Source: Ferrimonas sp. YFM (GTDB taxonomy: Bacteria; Pseudomonadota; Gammaproteobacteria; Enterobacterales; Shewanellaceae). From it: a DNA stretch of 64,000 bases. The translations under genes were made by a program, and so were the position numbers. The stretch spans positions 744,001 to 808,000 of the forward strand of contig NZ_AP027368.1 of NCBI RefSeq assembly GCF_030296015.1, read 5' to 3'. Positions 1 to 9,380 of the stretch are shown here, one piece after another (within the stretch, counting starts at the first letter, position 1; every line of letters begins with the position of its first letter). The notes beneath the pieces are model-generated. The model searched no databases. It was given only the letters and a program-made list of their open reading frames with translations, and was not told the DNA's origin.

Positions 1-239
1 ACGTCAGAACGTACGGAGAATTCATCCAGGCCATCATGGTCACTGTCGTGTTCGATGTGGGCGGTGAAGTCCAGGCTGGTCGCATCGAAGTTAGAGTGAG
101 TGTCGTTAATGTGAGCGACGATAAGGGAGAAGTTGTCAGGAGTGGTGTAGCTGGGACCGTTGTCGTTGTCGGAGTCAGAACAGGCAGACAGGGCTGCCAG
201 CAGGGAGACCGCGATCAGGGATTTTTGCAATTTCATCAT
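1..239 (-). CDS. 5'-nucleotidase family lipoprotein (partial, N-terminus only)
   Basis: About 80 residues are visible before the gene runs off the left edge. The start ATGATG reads into a lipoprotein signal peptide (MMKLQKSLIAVSLLAALSAC), with LSAC as lipobox and a following Ser/Asp/Asn-rich linker. The mature part contains IVAHINDTHSNFD, the first metal-binding motif of the UshA/NadN 5'-nucleotidase family (calcineurin-like fold), so the product should be a membrane-anchored periplasmic or surface nucleotidase. The HINDTHSNFDA stretch closely matches the same motif in the second nucleotidase at 39230-40915, so the two are paralogues. That one has no signal peptide. The substrate cannot be judged from this fragment. 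A CRP-like site lies upstream. Confidence 0.8.
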   Translation of the reverse strand, partial: MMKLQKSLIAVSLLAALSACSDSDNDNGPSYTTPDNFSLIVAHINDTHSNFDATSLDFTAHIEHDSDHDGLDEFSVRSD

Positions 240-295
240 ACTGGATACTCGATTGATTTATTTTATGAGTTTTCCGCCATCTTGGCTGGTGGGAA

Positions 296-337
296 GGTAT
301 CACTAATGGCGATCACGCTTGGGTGATCCAGATCACG
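296..337 (-). promoter_or_regulatory. Candidate CRP site and -10 box for the lipoprotein nucleotidase
   Basis: A symmetric GTGATC-CA-GATCAC element at 323-336 matches the CRP pattern TGTGA-N6-TCACA at eight of ten positions. A possible -10 box (GATACC, minus strand, 301-296) puts the centre of the palindrome about 41 bp upstream of the predicted start, the usual class II activator position. A second GATCAC at 311-316 forms another inverted repeat with the left arm. This is inference from spacing; the -10 box is weak. Confidence 0.45.
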
Positions 338-481
338 CCAGCAAGAATTTCGAAACACCAATGTATCATTACAGTATTGTGACAATCATTCGGTCTTGTT
401 GCTGAGCCGAATTACTTGGCGAAATGTGCGCATAAGATCGCAATGGGAAAGGTGGCTGAATAATATTTTTGTAGATAAAAG

Positions 482-512
482 AAAAAAGGCGTTCCTGAGG
501 AACGCCTTTTTT
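482..512 (-). terminator. Intrinsic terminator of prs
   Basis: A perfect inverted repeat with arms GGCGTTCC and GGAACGCC and a 3-nt loop is flanked by A-run and T-run. It lies 23 bp beyond the prs stop codon, so it ends the minus-strand lolB-ispE-prs transcript. The symmetric A/T tails could let it work in both directions. Confidence 0.9.
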
Positions 513-534
513 GGGATAGAGACTTGCGAGCGGA

Positions 535-1482
535 TTAGTGCTCGAACATCGCAGAGATGGACTCTTCGTTGCTGACTCGGCGGATGGCTTCGGCCATCAC
601 GGAGGACATGGTCAGCTGGGTCACCTTACCGGTGGCACGCATCTCTTCGGACAGGGGGATGGTGTCGGTGACGATCACTTCATCGATCACGGAGTTGGTG
701 ATGTTCTGCGGGGCGTTGCCGGAGAAAACAGGGTGGGTGGCGTAGGCGAATACGCGACGGGCACCACGCTCTTTCAGGGCTTCGGCGGCCTTACACAGGG
801 TGCCACCGGTGTCGATCATGTCATCAACGATGATGCAGTCACGGTCCTGAACGTCACCGATGATGTGCATCACCTGAGACACGTTGGCACGGGGGCGACG
901 CTTGTCGATGATGGCCAGGTCGGTGTCGTCCAGCAGTTTGGCGACGGCACGGGCACGCACTACACCACCGATGTCCGGGGAAACCACCACGGGGTTATCC
1001 AGATTCTTGGCACGCATATCTTCCAGCAGCACGGGGCTGCCGAATACGTTGTCCACGGGCACATCGAAGAAGCCCTGAATCTGCTCGGCGTGCAGGTCAC
1101 AGGTCAGCACGCGGTCAACGCCTACGCTGGACAGGAAGTCAGCCACAACCTTGGCGGTGATTGGCACACGGGCAGAGCGAACACGACGGTCCTGACGGGC
1201 GTAGCCGAAGTAGGGGATCACGGCGGTGATACGGCCAGCTGAGGCGCGGCGCAGGGCATCCACCATCACCACCAGTTCGATCAGGTTGTCGTTGGTAGGA
1301 GCACAGGTGGACTGAATAATGAAGACATCAGCACCACGAACGTTCTCGTTGATCTGGACGCTGATTTCGCCATCGGAGAAACGACCTACGTCGGCCTCGC
1401 CCAGGGAGCAGTAGAGACGGTTGGCAATACGCTGGGCCAGTTCAGGAGTCGCGTTGCCGGCAAAGAGCTTGATGTCGGGCAC
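535..1482 (-). CDS. prs: Ribose-phosphate pyrophosphokinase
   Basis: Makes PRPP from ribose 5-phosphate and ATP, the precursor for purine, pyrimidine, histidine, tryptophan and NAD synthesis; cytoplasmic. The 315-residue product has the usual family length. Visible motifs are [14 protein letters not shown] near the N-terminus, the catalytic loop [10 protein letters not shown], the divalent-metal segment [12 protein letters not shown], and the PRPP-binding signature [14 protein letters not shown]. The start is GTG: a GAGG ribosome-binding site lies 8 nt upstream and the protein begins [10 protein letters not shown] as in homologues. It is the last gene of the minus-strand lolB-ispE-prs set, an arrangement common in gammaproteobacteria. 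No tRNA gene lies in the 60-bp gap to ispE. Confidence 0.97.
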   Translation of the reverse strand: MPDIKLFAGNATPELAQRIANRLYCSLGEADVGRFSDGEISVQINENVRGADVFIIQSTCAPTNDNLIELVVMVDALRRASAGRITAVIPYFGYARQDRRVRSARVPITAKVVADFLSSVGVDRVLTCDLHAEQIQGFFDVPVDNVFGSPVLLEDMRAKNLDNPVVVSPDIGGVVRARAVAKLLDDTDLAIIDKRRPRANVSQVMHIIGDVQDRDCIIVDDMIDTGGTLCKAAEALKERGARRVFAYATHPVFSGNAPQNITNSVIDEVIVTDTIPLSEEMRATGKVTQLTMSSVMAEAIRRVSNEESISAMFEH

Positions 1483-1542
1483 AGTATTAACCTCAGGCTA
1501 GGCTTATTTTGTTTTGGATGTGGAGTCGCTGGTTGCTGCTCT

Positions 1543-2394
1543 TTATAGGGGCTGTTGGCACCGTCCCATCAAGGGGGAGCGGTTGCAGCCACGAGCAACG
1601 AACCCTTGCCACTCATTGGGCAGATCGGCATAGGCATTCAGCGCCTCCTCCTCAGTGGAAAAGGTGCCAAAAACACAGCTGCCGGTGCCGGTCATTTGAG
1701 ACGGCGCGTATTGTATCAACCAGCCCAAGGCGTTTGCAACTTGACCATGGCTTTGCAACACCACGGGCGTGCAGTCATTGTGCCACTGACTGGGACGGCG
1801 TTCTGGCTGGGCCAATTTGGGGGTATTTCGGGTCAGCCCAGGGTGGCCGAAAATCTCGGCGGTGGAGACCTCAACACCTGGGGCGATCACCAGGTACCAG
1901 GGCTCTTGAATGTCCACCGGACGCAGCTTCTCGCCGACGCCGTCGGCAACGGCGGCGCGGCCCCGGACAAACACCGGGACATCGGCCCCCAGGCTTAGCC
2001 CCAGCTCCGCCAGGGTATCCTCATCCAGGTTCAGGCCCCACAGGGCATTGAGCGCCACCAGGGTGGTGGCCGCGTCCGACGAGCCTCCGCCCAGTCCACC
2101 GCCCATGGGCAGTCGCTTCTCCAGCTCTATCTTGGCCCCCTGGGTGCAGCCTGTGTGTTGCTGCAGCAGTCGGGCGGCGCGAACAATCAGGTTGTCCTCA
2201 TCGGCCACCCCTTCGACCGCCGGGCTCAGGGTGACATCCGGCGTGTCGGTGATGGTGAAATGCAGGGTGTCGCCAAAATCCAGAATCTGGAACAGGGTCT
2301 GCAATTCGTGGTAACCATCCTCCCGGCGACCGTTGATGTGAAGGAAGAGGTTGAGTTTGGCGGGGGCGGGCCAGTTACGGCTTGGGGTTGGCAT
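1543..2394 (-). CDS. ispE: 4-diphosphocytidyl-2-C-methyl-D-erythritol kinase
   Basis: Phosphorylates CDP-ME in the non-mevalonate (MEP) isoprenoid pathway; cytoplasmic GHMP kinase. The N-terminal [12 protein letters not shown] segment and the ATP-binding glycine loop [15 protein letters not shown] are diagnostic, and the 283-residue length equals the E. coli enzyme. The ATG at 2394 overlaps the lolB stop as TGATG, which suggests translational coupling. A GTG one codon upstream is the only alternative. The gene is followed after about 60 bp by prs. Confidence 0.96.
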   Translation of the reverse strand: MPTPSRNWPAPAKLNLFLHINGRREDGYHELQTLFQILDFGDTLHFTITDTPDVTLSPAVEGVADEDNLIVRAARLLQQHTGCTQGAKIELEKRLPMGGGLGGGSSDAATTLVALNALWGLNLDEDTLAELGLSLGADVPVFVRGRAAVADGVGEKLRPVDIQEPWYLVIAPGVEVSTAEIFGHPGLTRNTPKLAQPERRPSQWHNDCTPVVLQSHGQVANALGWLIQYAPSQMTGTGSCVFGTFSTEEEALNAYADLPNEWQGFVARGCNRSPLMGRCQQPL

Positions 2395-2993
2395 CACCTT
2401 GGAAGCTCCGGTTGCCAGTCTGAAAGCGCCAATTTTAACCTGTTGTCCCCCTGGCGCAAGCTGACCATTCTGGGGATGCGATACCCTTCAACTTGTTGCC
2501 AGCCCTGATATTTCATCTGCCAGGGGGGCTGATTGGGGTCCAGCACCAGGGTCACCTGAGCCGGCCAGCCGTTGTCATCCAGTACGGTTTGCCCCTCATC
2601 CTGTGATCCCTGCCCAAGAATCCAACGAGAAAGATCAGTCAGGGGAACTGCCCAGCCAGTTAGGCGTCCTAACAGCTCAGAAGCGTTGTTGCCTGAGTAG
2701 GTTTTGTCCTGGTAACGGATCTTGGCCCCATTTTCAGAAGCCTGAAGCGTGATCAGGGTTGAGCCAAACAGGTTGGTCAGTCTAAGATCGTCGCGGTCGC
2801 CGTTATGCTGCCAGTGAAGGTTGACAGAAAGTCGCTCTTCCGGCTGGATAATGGCCAGCTTTCCCTTGAGTTGCCAACGGGTTAAATCTGATGGTGAGGC
2901 GGAGTCCCTGGATGCAGGGGGAGCAGTGGCACAGCCGGACAACCACATTAAAAATAAGAGTATGAAATACGGGTGAGATCGGCGTTTAAGCAT
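2394..2993 (-). CDS. lolB: Outer-membrane lipoprotein receptor LolB
   Basis: Accepts lipoproteins from the periplasmic chaperone LolA and inserts them in the outer membrane. The 199-residue product begins with a lipoprotein signal peptide ending in LSGCATAPP, which makes LolB itself a lipoprotein. The mature part has the LolB-like segments [19 protein letters not shown] and WILGQG. It is divergent from hemA across a 145-bp gap, the common lolB/hemA arrangement, and overlaps ispE by one base. Confidence 0.93.
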   Translation of the reverse strand: MLKRRSHPYFILLFLMWLSGCATAPPASRDSASPSDLTRWQLKGKLAIIQPEERLSVNLHWQHNGDRDDLRLTNLFGSTLITLQASENGAKIRYQDKTYSGNNASELLGRLTGWAVPLTDLSRWILGQGSQDEGQTVLDDNGWPAQVTLVLDPNQPPWQMKYQGWQQVEGYRIPRMVSLRQGDNRLKLALSDWQPELPR

Positions 2994-3075
2994 AAATTAC
3001 CTGTTTTGTGCACTGTACCACAATCAGCAACATGACCATTGTTTAGAGTCGACAACCGCCTTTCAAGGTTGCGCG

Positions 3076-3097
3076 TTTGCGCATAGAATTGCGCAAA
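3076..3097 (+). promoter_or_regulatory. Perfect inverted repeat around a -10-like hexamer upstream of hemA
   Basis: TTTGCGCA (3076-3083) and TGCGCAAA (3090-3097) are perfect 8-bp inverted arms, and the 6 bp between them is TAGAAT, a good -10 box. A weak -35 (TTTCAA) lies 17 bp further upstream. This places the likely hemA start point just after the repeat, about 35 bp before the ATG. A protein bound here would cover the -10 region, so repression is the natural guess. I do not recognise the regulator. Confidence 0.5.
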
Positions 3098-3138
3098 TCT
3101 CGACCCATGTTCAAATTTCGGGTTTAAGCTGGAGAACC

Positions 3139-4389
3139 ATGACGTTAGTAGCAATTGGGATCAACCACAAGACCGCCAGTGTCTCTCTGCGGGAGAAGTT
3201 GGCATTTGGACCGGACATTCTGGGCGATGCCCTCAAGAGCGTGTCCAGGCTGACGCCGACCGGCGAAGCGGTGATCCTGTCTACCTGCAACCGCACCGAA
3301 CTCTACATCAACCGTGCAGACAGCGAAGCTCTGGTGGCCTGGCTGGTGGAGTACCACAACCTGCCCGAGGATGAGGTGCGAGCCAGCCTCTATCTTCACG
3401 AAAACCAGGCTGCGGTCAAACATCTGCTGCGTGTTTCTGCCGGCTTGGACTCCCTGGTCCTGGGTGAGCCTCAGATTCTGGGGCAGATCAAGCAGGCCTT
3501 CGGTAACGCCCAACAGCACGGCACCGTGTCTCACACCCTGGACCGCATGTTCCAGCACACCTTCAAGGTGGCCAAGAAGATCCGGACCGAGACCGAGATC
3601 GGTTCGTCGGCGGTCTCCGTGGCCTTCGCTGCGGTGAACCTGGCCAAACACATCTTCGACGATCTCTCCAAGTCCAACGTACTGCTGGTGGGGGCGGGTG
3701 AGACCATAGAACTGGTGGCCCGTCACCTCAAGGAAGCCGGTGTGACCACCATGACCGTGGCCAACCGTACCGTCAGCCGTGCCGAAGGGATGGCGGAAGA
3801 GTTTGGCGCCAAAGTGGTGACCCTGCCCCAGATCCCTGAGTGTCTGCCTCAAGCGGACATCGTCATCTCCTCCACCGCTTCGCCACTGCCGATCCTGGGC
3901 AAGGGGATGGTGGAGAATGCCCTGAAGCAGCGCCGTCAGCAGCCGATGCTGCTGGTGGACATCGCCGTGCCCCGCGACATCGAAGCCGAGGTGGGCGAGC
4001 TGGAAAATGCCTATCTGTACACCGTGGACGACCTGCAGGGGATCGTTCAGAAGAACATGGAATCCCGCCTCGAGGCTGCCGAGCAGGCCGAGGTGATCGC
4101 CGATGAGCAGTCCGAGGAGTTTATGGACTGGTTGCGCAGCCTGGATTCCATCGACACCCTGAAGCAGTTCCGGGATCAGAGCCTGGCCACCAAAGATGAG
4201 GTGCTTGAGCGCTCCCTGGCCAAGCTGAAATCCGGCGCCTCTGCGGAGCAGGTGTTGAGCGAGCTGGCCAACAAGCTGACCAACAGATTGATCCACGCTC
4301 CGACTCAGGCACTGTCCCAGGCCGCACGTTCCGGCGACCTGAATTCCCTAGACCTCTTGCGTAAGGCCCTTGGCATCAACGACAATTAG
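3139..4389 (+). CDS. hemA: Glutamyl-tRNA reductase
   Basis: First committed step of C5-pathway haem synthesis: reduces glutamyl-tRNA(Glu) to glutamate-1-semialdehyde with NADPH. The 416-residue product shows the catalytic Cys50 in [11 protein letters not shown], the N-terminal [15 protein letters not shown], the NADPH-binding segment [16 protein letters not shown] and a C-terminal dimerisation helix region. It heads the plus-strand run hemA-prfA-prmC-sirB2, with prfA starting 29 bp after its stop, as in E. coli. The start is the ATG preceded by CTGGAGAACC. Confidence 0.97.
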   Translation: MTLVAIGINHKTASVSLREKLAFGPDILGDALKSVSRLTPTGEAVILSTCNRTELYINRADSEALVAWLVEYHNLPEDEVRASLYLHENQAAVKHLLRVSAGLDSLVLGEPQILGQIKQAFGNAQQHGTVSHTLDRMFQHTFKVAKKIRTETEIGSSAVSVAFAAVNLAKHIFDDLSKSNVLLVGAGETIELVARHLKEAGVTTMTVANRTVSRAEGMAEEFGAKVVTLPQIPECLPQADIVISSTASPLPILGKGMVENALKQRRQQPMLLVDIAVPRDIEAEVGELENAYLYTVDDLQGIVQKNMESRLEAAEQAEVIADEQSEEFMDWLRSLDSIDTLKQFRDQSLATKDEVLERSLAKLKSGASAEQVLSELANKLTNRLIHAPTQALSQAARSGDLNSLDLLRKALGINDN

Positions 4390-4418
4390 CGCCAGCGTTA
4401 TTTGTTAAAGTTGAAAAG

Positions 4419-5498
4419 ATGAAGCCTTCCGTTATTGCAAAACTAGAGGGCTTGCTCGAGCGTTATGAAGAGGTTCAGGCGCTGTTGGGCGAGCCCGATG
4501 TGATTTCCGATCAAGATCGATTCCGTGCTCTTTCCAAGGAGTTCTCCCAGCTGGAAGAGGTGGTGAAGGCGTTTCAGTCCTACCGCCAGGCTGGCGAAGA
4601 CATTGAGACCGCCCAGGAGATGCTCGACGATCCCGACATGAAAGAGATGGCGGAAGAGGAGCTCAAGGAGGCCCAGGAGGTTCGGGAAAGACTGGAAGAT
4701 GAGCTGCAGATCCTGCTGCTGCCCAGAGACCCCAAGGACGACTCCAACGCCTTTATCGAGATTCGTGCCGGTGCCGGTGGCGATGAAGCCTCCATCTTTG
4801 CCGGAGATCTGTTCCGCATGTACAGCCGTTATGCCGAAACCAAGGGCTGGCGCATCGAGCTGATGTCCGCCGCCGAGGGTGAGCATGGTGGTTTCTCCAA
4901 GGTGATCGCCAAGCTGTCCGGCGATGGTGCCTATGGGGTGATGAAGTTTGAGAGTGGCGGTCACCGGGTGCAACGGGTGCCGGCCACCGAGTCCCAGGGT
5001 CGCATCCACACCTCCGCCTGTACCGTGATCGTAATGCCCGAGCTGCCGGAAGCGGAGCAGATTGAGATCAACCCCGCCGACCTGAAGGTGGACACCTTCC
5101 GCGCCTCCGGCGCCGGTGGTCAGCACGTGAACAAAACCGATTCCGCCATCCGCATTACCCACCTCCCCTCCGGGGTGGTGGTGGAGTGTCAGGATGAACG
5201 CTCTCAGCACAAGAACCGGGCCCGGGCCATGTCCATCCTGGCTGCCCGCCTGCAGGCCGCCGAAGATGAGAAGCGTCGCAACGAGGAGCAGAGCTCTCGC
5301 CGCAACCTGATGGCCTCCGGTGACCGCAGTGAGCGTATCCGCACCTACAACTACCCCCAGGGGCGGGTCACCGATCACCGCATCAACCTGACCCTGTATC
5401 GCCTCAACGAGGTGATCGAAGGGGATCTGGACGCCCTGGCCCAGCCCATCCTCCAGGAGTACCAGGCGGACATGCTGGCCGCACTGGCGGAGGAGTAA
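4419..5498 (+). CDS. prfA: Peptide chain release factor 1
   Basis: Reads UAA and UAG stop codons and triggers peptidyl-tRNA hydrolysis in the ribosome. The GGQ catalytic motif sits at residues 233-235 ([12 protein letters not shown]), exactly the class I position, and the PAT codon-recognition tripeptide lies in [10 protein letters not shown]. The length of 359 residues is typical. The next gene, prmC, methylates this GGQ glutamine and starts two bases after the prfA stop, so factor and modifying enzyme are produced together. Confidence 0.97.
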   Translation: MKPSVIAKLEGLLERYEEVQALLGEPDVISDQDRFRALSKEFSQLEEVVKAFQSYRQAGEDIETAQEMLDDPDMKEMAEEELKEAQEVRERLEDELQILLLPRDPKDDSNAFIEIRAGAGGDEASIFAGDLFRMYSRYAETKGWRIELMSAAEGEHGGFSKVIAKLSGDGAYGVMKFESGGHRVQRVPATESQGRIHTSACTVIVMPELPEAEQIEINPADLKVDTFRASGAGGQHVNKTDSAIRITHLPSGVVVECQDERSQHKNRARAMSILAARLQAAEDEKRRNEEQSSRRNLMASGDRSERIRTYNYPQGRVTDHRINLTLYRLNEVIEGDLDALAQPILQEYQADMLAALAEE

Positions 5499-5500
5499 GG

Positions 5501-6346
5501 GTGCGCCTGGATCAGGCACTGGCCCATGGCGCCAGCTGCCTGCAGGAAGGGGAGTCGCCGCAGATCGACGCTCAGCTGTTGCTCTGCTTTGTGCTGGATC
5601 GCCCCAAAACCTATCTCTATACCTGGCCTGAGCGGGAGCTGACCCCGGAGCAGGAGAGGGCATTCGACGCCCTGCTGAGCCGACGGGCGAACGGCGAGCC
5701 TGCAGCCCACATCACCGGAGTCAGGGAGTTCTGGTCCCTGGCGCTGAAGGTCAACCCCAGCACCCTGATTCCCAGGCCGGATACCGAGGCGCTGGTGGAG
5801 TTTGTCCTGGAGAGGGATCTGAAACCGGGCAGCACCGTAGTGGATCTGGGCACCGGCACCGGTGCCATTGCCCTGGCCCTGGCCAGCGAGCGCCCCGATT
5901 GGCGGATCACCGCCGTCGACCTGAAGGAAGATGCGGTGGCCCTGGCCCGGGAGAACCGGGATGCCCTGGGGCTGGATCTGGAGGTTATCCAGAGCAGTTG
6001 GTTCGACTCTCTCGAAGGGCGACGCTTCGATCTGGTGGTGTCCAACCCGCCTTACATCGAGGAGGCTGACCCCCACCTGAGGCAGGGGGACGTGCGCTTC
6101 GAGCCGCTGTCTGCCCTCACTTCAGGGGAGGATGGTTTGGTGGATATTACTCATATTGTTGAAAATGGACGCCAATTCCTCAATGATGGCGGCACCATGG
6201 TGTTAGAGCACGGTTACAATCAGGCTGCTCAGGTTCGAGCTCTGTTTGAACATTTCGGTTACACCGAGGTTGGATCCGGCAAGGATCTGGCCGGAAGGGA
6301 AAGATTCAGTTTTGGCCGCCTGATGGCGGCAACCAAGGAGACTTAA
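5501..6346 (+). CDS. prmC: Release factor glutamine N5-methyltransferase
   Basis: Methylates the glutamine of the GGQ motif in RF1 and RF2. The SAM-binding motif VVDLGTGTGAIALAL and the catalytic SNPPYIEEAD are both present, with an N-terminal helical substrate-binding region. The product has 281 residues. The start is GTG two bases after the prfA stop, supported by the preceding GGAGGAGTAAG. Its TAA stop overlaps the ATG of the next gene (TAATG), pointing to translational coupling. Confidence 0.96.
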   Translation: MRLDQALAHGASCLQEGESPQIDAQLLLCFVLDRPKTYLYTWPERELTPEQERAFDALLSRRANGEPAAHITGVREFWSLALKVNPSTLIPRPDTEALVEFVLERDLKPGSTVVDLGTGTGAIALALASERPDWRITAVDLKEDAVALARENRDALGLDLEVIQSSWFDSLEGRRFDLVVSNPPYIEEADPHLRQGDVRFEPLSALTSGEDGLVDITHIVENGRQFLNDGGTMVLEHGYNQAAQVRALFEHFGYTEVGSGKDLAGRERFSFGRLMAATKET

Positions 6347-6729
6347 TGGACGCACTCTACCCTGGAGTCAAACACTTCCACATGCTGATGATCGGCATGA
6401 GCGTGACCCTGTTGACCCTGAGATTCATCTGGAGCATGAGTGGCTCCGGTTTCATGAACCGCCGCTGGGTCAAGGTGTTTCCCCATGTGGTGGACACCCT
6501 GCTGCTGCTCTCCGGCGCCGCCCTCTGCTTCCTGATCGCTCAGTATCCGGGGTCCAGCCCCTGGCTGACCGAGAAGCTGCTGAGTCTGGTGGCCTACATT
6601 CTGCTGGGTGTTTTCGCCATGAAGAGTAAGGGCAAGCTATTGAGAGTTCTGGCCTTCTTTGGCGCTCTGGGCTGGCTGGGGATGATCGCCAAGGTGGCCA
6701 TGACCAAGACCCCCATCCTGATGGGCTGA
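6346..6729 (+). CDS. sirB2: SirB2 family inner-membrane protein
   Basis: A 127-residue protein with about four hydrophobic segments, starting with YPGVKHFHMLMIGMSVTLLTLRF, as in the SirB2/YchQ family found between prmC and kdsA in many gammaproteobacteria. Molecular function is unknown. It overlaps the prmC stop codon. In E. coli the next gene is sirB1, but none is seen here; a terminator and a DUF819 gene take that place. Confidence 0.85.
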   Translation: MDALYPGVKHFHMLMIGMSVTLLTLRFIWSMSGSGFMNRRWVKVFPHVVDTLLLLSGAALCFLIAQYPGSSPWLTEKLLSLVAYILLGVFAMKSKGKLLRVLAFFGALGWLGMIAKVAMTKTPILMG

Positions 6730-6733
6730 TTTT

Positions 6734-6758
6734 GATGGCGCCCCCGGGCGCCATCTTT
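6734..6758 (+). terminator. Intrinsic terminator after sirB2
   Basis: GATGGCGCC and GGCGCCATC form a 9-bp stem around a 4-nt loop, followed by CTTTTC. It closes the hemA-prfA-prmC-sirB2 unit a few bases beyond the sirB2 stop. Confidence 0.8.
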
Positions 6759-6829
6759 TCCTGACTCCCGCGGTCAGGCCATAAAAACACGCTGGCTAAG
6801 ACCGGTGACAATAATAATTCGAGGAAGTT

Positions 6830-8077
6830 ATGCAACAGGTAATGTTTACCAACCCGGCCACCGTGCTGGGTATTTTAATGTTGGTACTGGGGGCGGTGTT
6901 CTACACCCACCAGAGCCGTCATCCCTTCTGGCAGGGGTTCTATCGATTCGTTCCCGCTTTGCTGCTGTGCTACTTCATCCCCTCGCTGCTCAACAGCTTC
7001 GGGGTGATCGATGGTGATGACAAGACCCTGTACTATGTCGCCTCCCGGTTCCTGCTGCCCACCGCCCTGGTGCTGTTGACCCTGAAGCTGGATCTGCGCG
7101 CCATCGCCCGCCTGGGTCCCAAGGCGATCATCATGTTCTTCACCGGTACCCTGGGCATCGTCATCGGTGCACCCATCGCCCTGCTGGTGACCTCGGCCAT
7201 CTTCCCCGAACTGCTCGGCGGACACGGACCCGAGGCGGTATGGCGCGGCATGACCACGGTGGCAGGCAGCTGGATTGGCGGCGGTGCCAACCAGACCGCC
7301 ATGAAGGAGATCTATGGCGTGGGCGACAATATCTTCTCGGCGATGATCGCCGTGGATGTGATTGTGGCCAACGTGTGGATGGCGGTACTGCTGTTTATGG
7401 CGGGTAAGGCGAAAGAGATCGACGCCGCCAACGGCGCCGATGCCTCTGCCATTGAGGCGCTCAAAGACAAGATGTCTCACTGGGAGGCCAACAACGCCCG
7501 TATGGCCCACCTCAATGACCTGATCTTCATCGTGGCCATCGGTTTCGGTGTGACCGGCCTGGCACACCTGGGCGCGGATATCCTCAGCCCGTGGTTTGCC
7601 GACAACTTCCCGGAGCTGAAGCGCTACAGCCTGCATTCCAAGTTCTTCTGGCTGATCGTGATCGCCACCGCCGTGGGTATTGCCCTGTCATTGACCCGAG
7701 TGGCTAAGCTTGAGGAGGCGGGGGCCTCCAAGGTGGGCTCGGCCTTCATCTATGTGTTGGTGGCCACCATCGGCATGCACATGGACATCAAGGCCATTCT
7801 GGATTCGCCGGTGTACTTCCTGCTGGGTGGCATCTGGATGCTGGTGCACGCCAGCCTGATGCTGGCGATGGCCAAGATCATTAAAGCCCCGCTGTTTTAC
7901 ATGGCCGTGGGCAGTCAGGCCAACGTGGGTGGCGCCGCCAGTGCCCCTGTGGTGGCCAGCGCTTTCCACCCCAGCCTGGCGCCTGTGGGCGTGCTGCTGG
8001 CGGTGCTGGGCTATGCCGTGGGAACCTACATGGCCTGGTTCAGCGGACAGATATTGCAAGTATTGGCGGGTGGTTAA
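6830..8077 (+). CDS. DUF819 family membrane protein (YjcL-like)
   Basis: A 415-residue polytopic membrane protein with roughly ten hydrophobic segments. The conserved stretch GSWIGGGANQTAMKEIYG, with a second half containing GSQANVGGAASAPVVASAF, matches the DUF819/YjcL family of presumed transporters. Its two GG(A)xxN regions resemble the inverted repeats of substrate-binding secondary carriers. The substrate is unknown. The start is supported by GAGGAA 4 nt before the ATG. It lies between the sirB2 terminator and kdsA, with 27 bp to kdsA, so it is probably co-transcribed with kdsA. Confidence 0.8.
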   Translation: MQQVMFTNPATVLGILMLVLGAVFYTHQSRHPFWQGFYRFVPALLLCYFIPSLLNSFGVIDGDDKTLYYVASRFLLPTALVLLTLKLDLRAIARLGPKAIIMFFTGTLGIVIGAPIALLVTSAIFPELLGGHGPEAVWRGMTTVAGSWIGGGANQTAMKEIYGVGDNIFSAMIAVDVIVANVWMAVLLFMAGKAKEIDAANGADASAIEALKDKMSHWEANNARMAHLNDLIFIVAIGFGVTGLAHLGADILSPWFADNFPELKRYSLHSKFFWLIVIATAVGIALSLTRVAKLEEAGASKVGSAFIYVLVATIGMHMDIKAILDSPVYFLLGGIWMLVHASLMLAMAKIIKAPLFYMAVGSQANVGGAASAPVVASAFHPSLAPVGVLLAVLGYAVGTYMAWFSGQILQVLAGG

Positions 8078-8956
<879 letters not shown>

Positions 8957-8965
8957 CTCTTTCGC

Positions 8966-9000
8966 CCCTGTCGCCCGACCTTGGCGACAGGGCTTCTTCC
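8966..9000 (+). terminator. Terminator between kdsA and the convergent small gene
   Basis: CCCTGTCGCC (8966-8975) pairs with GGCGACAGGG (8983-8992) in a 10-bp stem with a 7-nt loop, followed by CTTCTTCCTT. The T-tract is interrupted, so efficiency is uncertain. Confidence 0.65.
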
Positions 9001-9009
9001 TTGCGAAAT

Positions 9010-9237
9010 TTAGTCAGCCAGGGTGGCTTTGGGAGCGGGCTGAGTCGCTACATCCATAGGCTCGCTCACTTCCATGGTGGCCTGCTCGGCCTGCATCTGC
9101 TGAACCTGTTGCTCCAGCTGTAGTTCGATCTGTTGATGAATCTCGTTGAGGTTAAACTCCACCGCTTCTGGCTGGGCCAGGGGGTTGTGCATGGCTACGG
9201 CAACTACGGTGGGGATAAGCAGGCTTAAAGTGGTCAT
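9010..9237 (-). CDS. Small Gln-rich protein of unknown function
   Basis: A 75-residue product starting MTTLSLLIPTVVAVAM, a hydrophobic N-terminus that could be a signal or anchor although it lacks an N-terminal positive charge. Then comes a Gln/Glu-rich amphipathic helix (IHQQIELQLEQQVQQMQAEQ) and a Pro/Ala tail. I do not recognise a family. The ATG at 9237 is chosen because GAGG precedes it by a few bases; a longer frame to 9321 has no such site. It lies convergent to kdsA and divergent from the LysR gene across AT-rich DNA, which supports a real gene with its own promoter. Confidence 0.5.
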   Translation of the reverse strand: MTTLSLLIPTVVAVAMHNPLAQPEAVEFNLNEIHQQIELQLEQQVQQMQAEQATMEVSEPMDVATQPAPKATLAD

Positions 9238-9330
9238 GTCGGGCCTCATCGATTTCAGGAAGAAGGTTAAATTCAGTGCGTCTACGGGGTGAAAAATAGC
9301 CGGACGGGATAGTGATAACAAACGATTTAA

Positions 9331-9378
9331 TATAATATTCGGTATTAGAAAATCTTATCCGGTAACCTTGAGGTAACC
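9331..9378 (+). promoter_or_regulatory. Promoter region of the gcvA-like gene with GGTAACC direct repeat
   Basis: A consensus TATAAT lies at 9331-9336 in AT-rich DNA. GGTAACC occurs at 9361-9367 and again at 9372-9378, one helical turn apart, the second copy overlapping the ribosome-binding region (TTGAGG). GGTAACC is itself nearly palindromic. Autoregulation by the LysR protein would be typical for the family, but no classical T-N11-A site is clear. Confidence 0.35.
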
Positions 9379-9380
9379 CT

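Noticed and set aside
36-326. Plus-strand open frame at the left edge
   Set aside because: It lies opposite the nucleotidase lipoprotein gene, whose signal peptide and catalytic motif are convincing.
1483-1542. Possible tRNA gene between ispE and prs
   Set aside because: The gap is only about 60 bp and does not fold as a cloverleaf.
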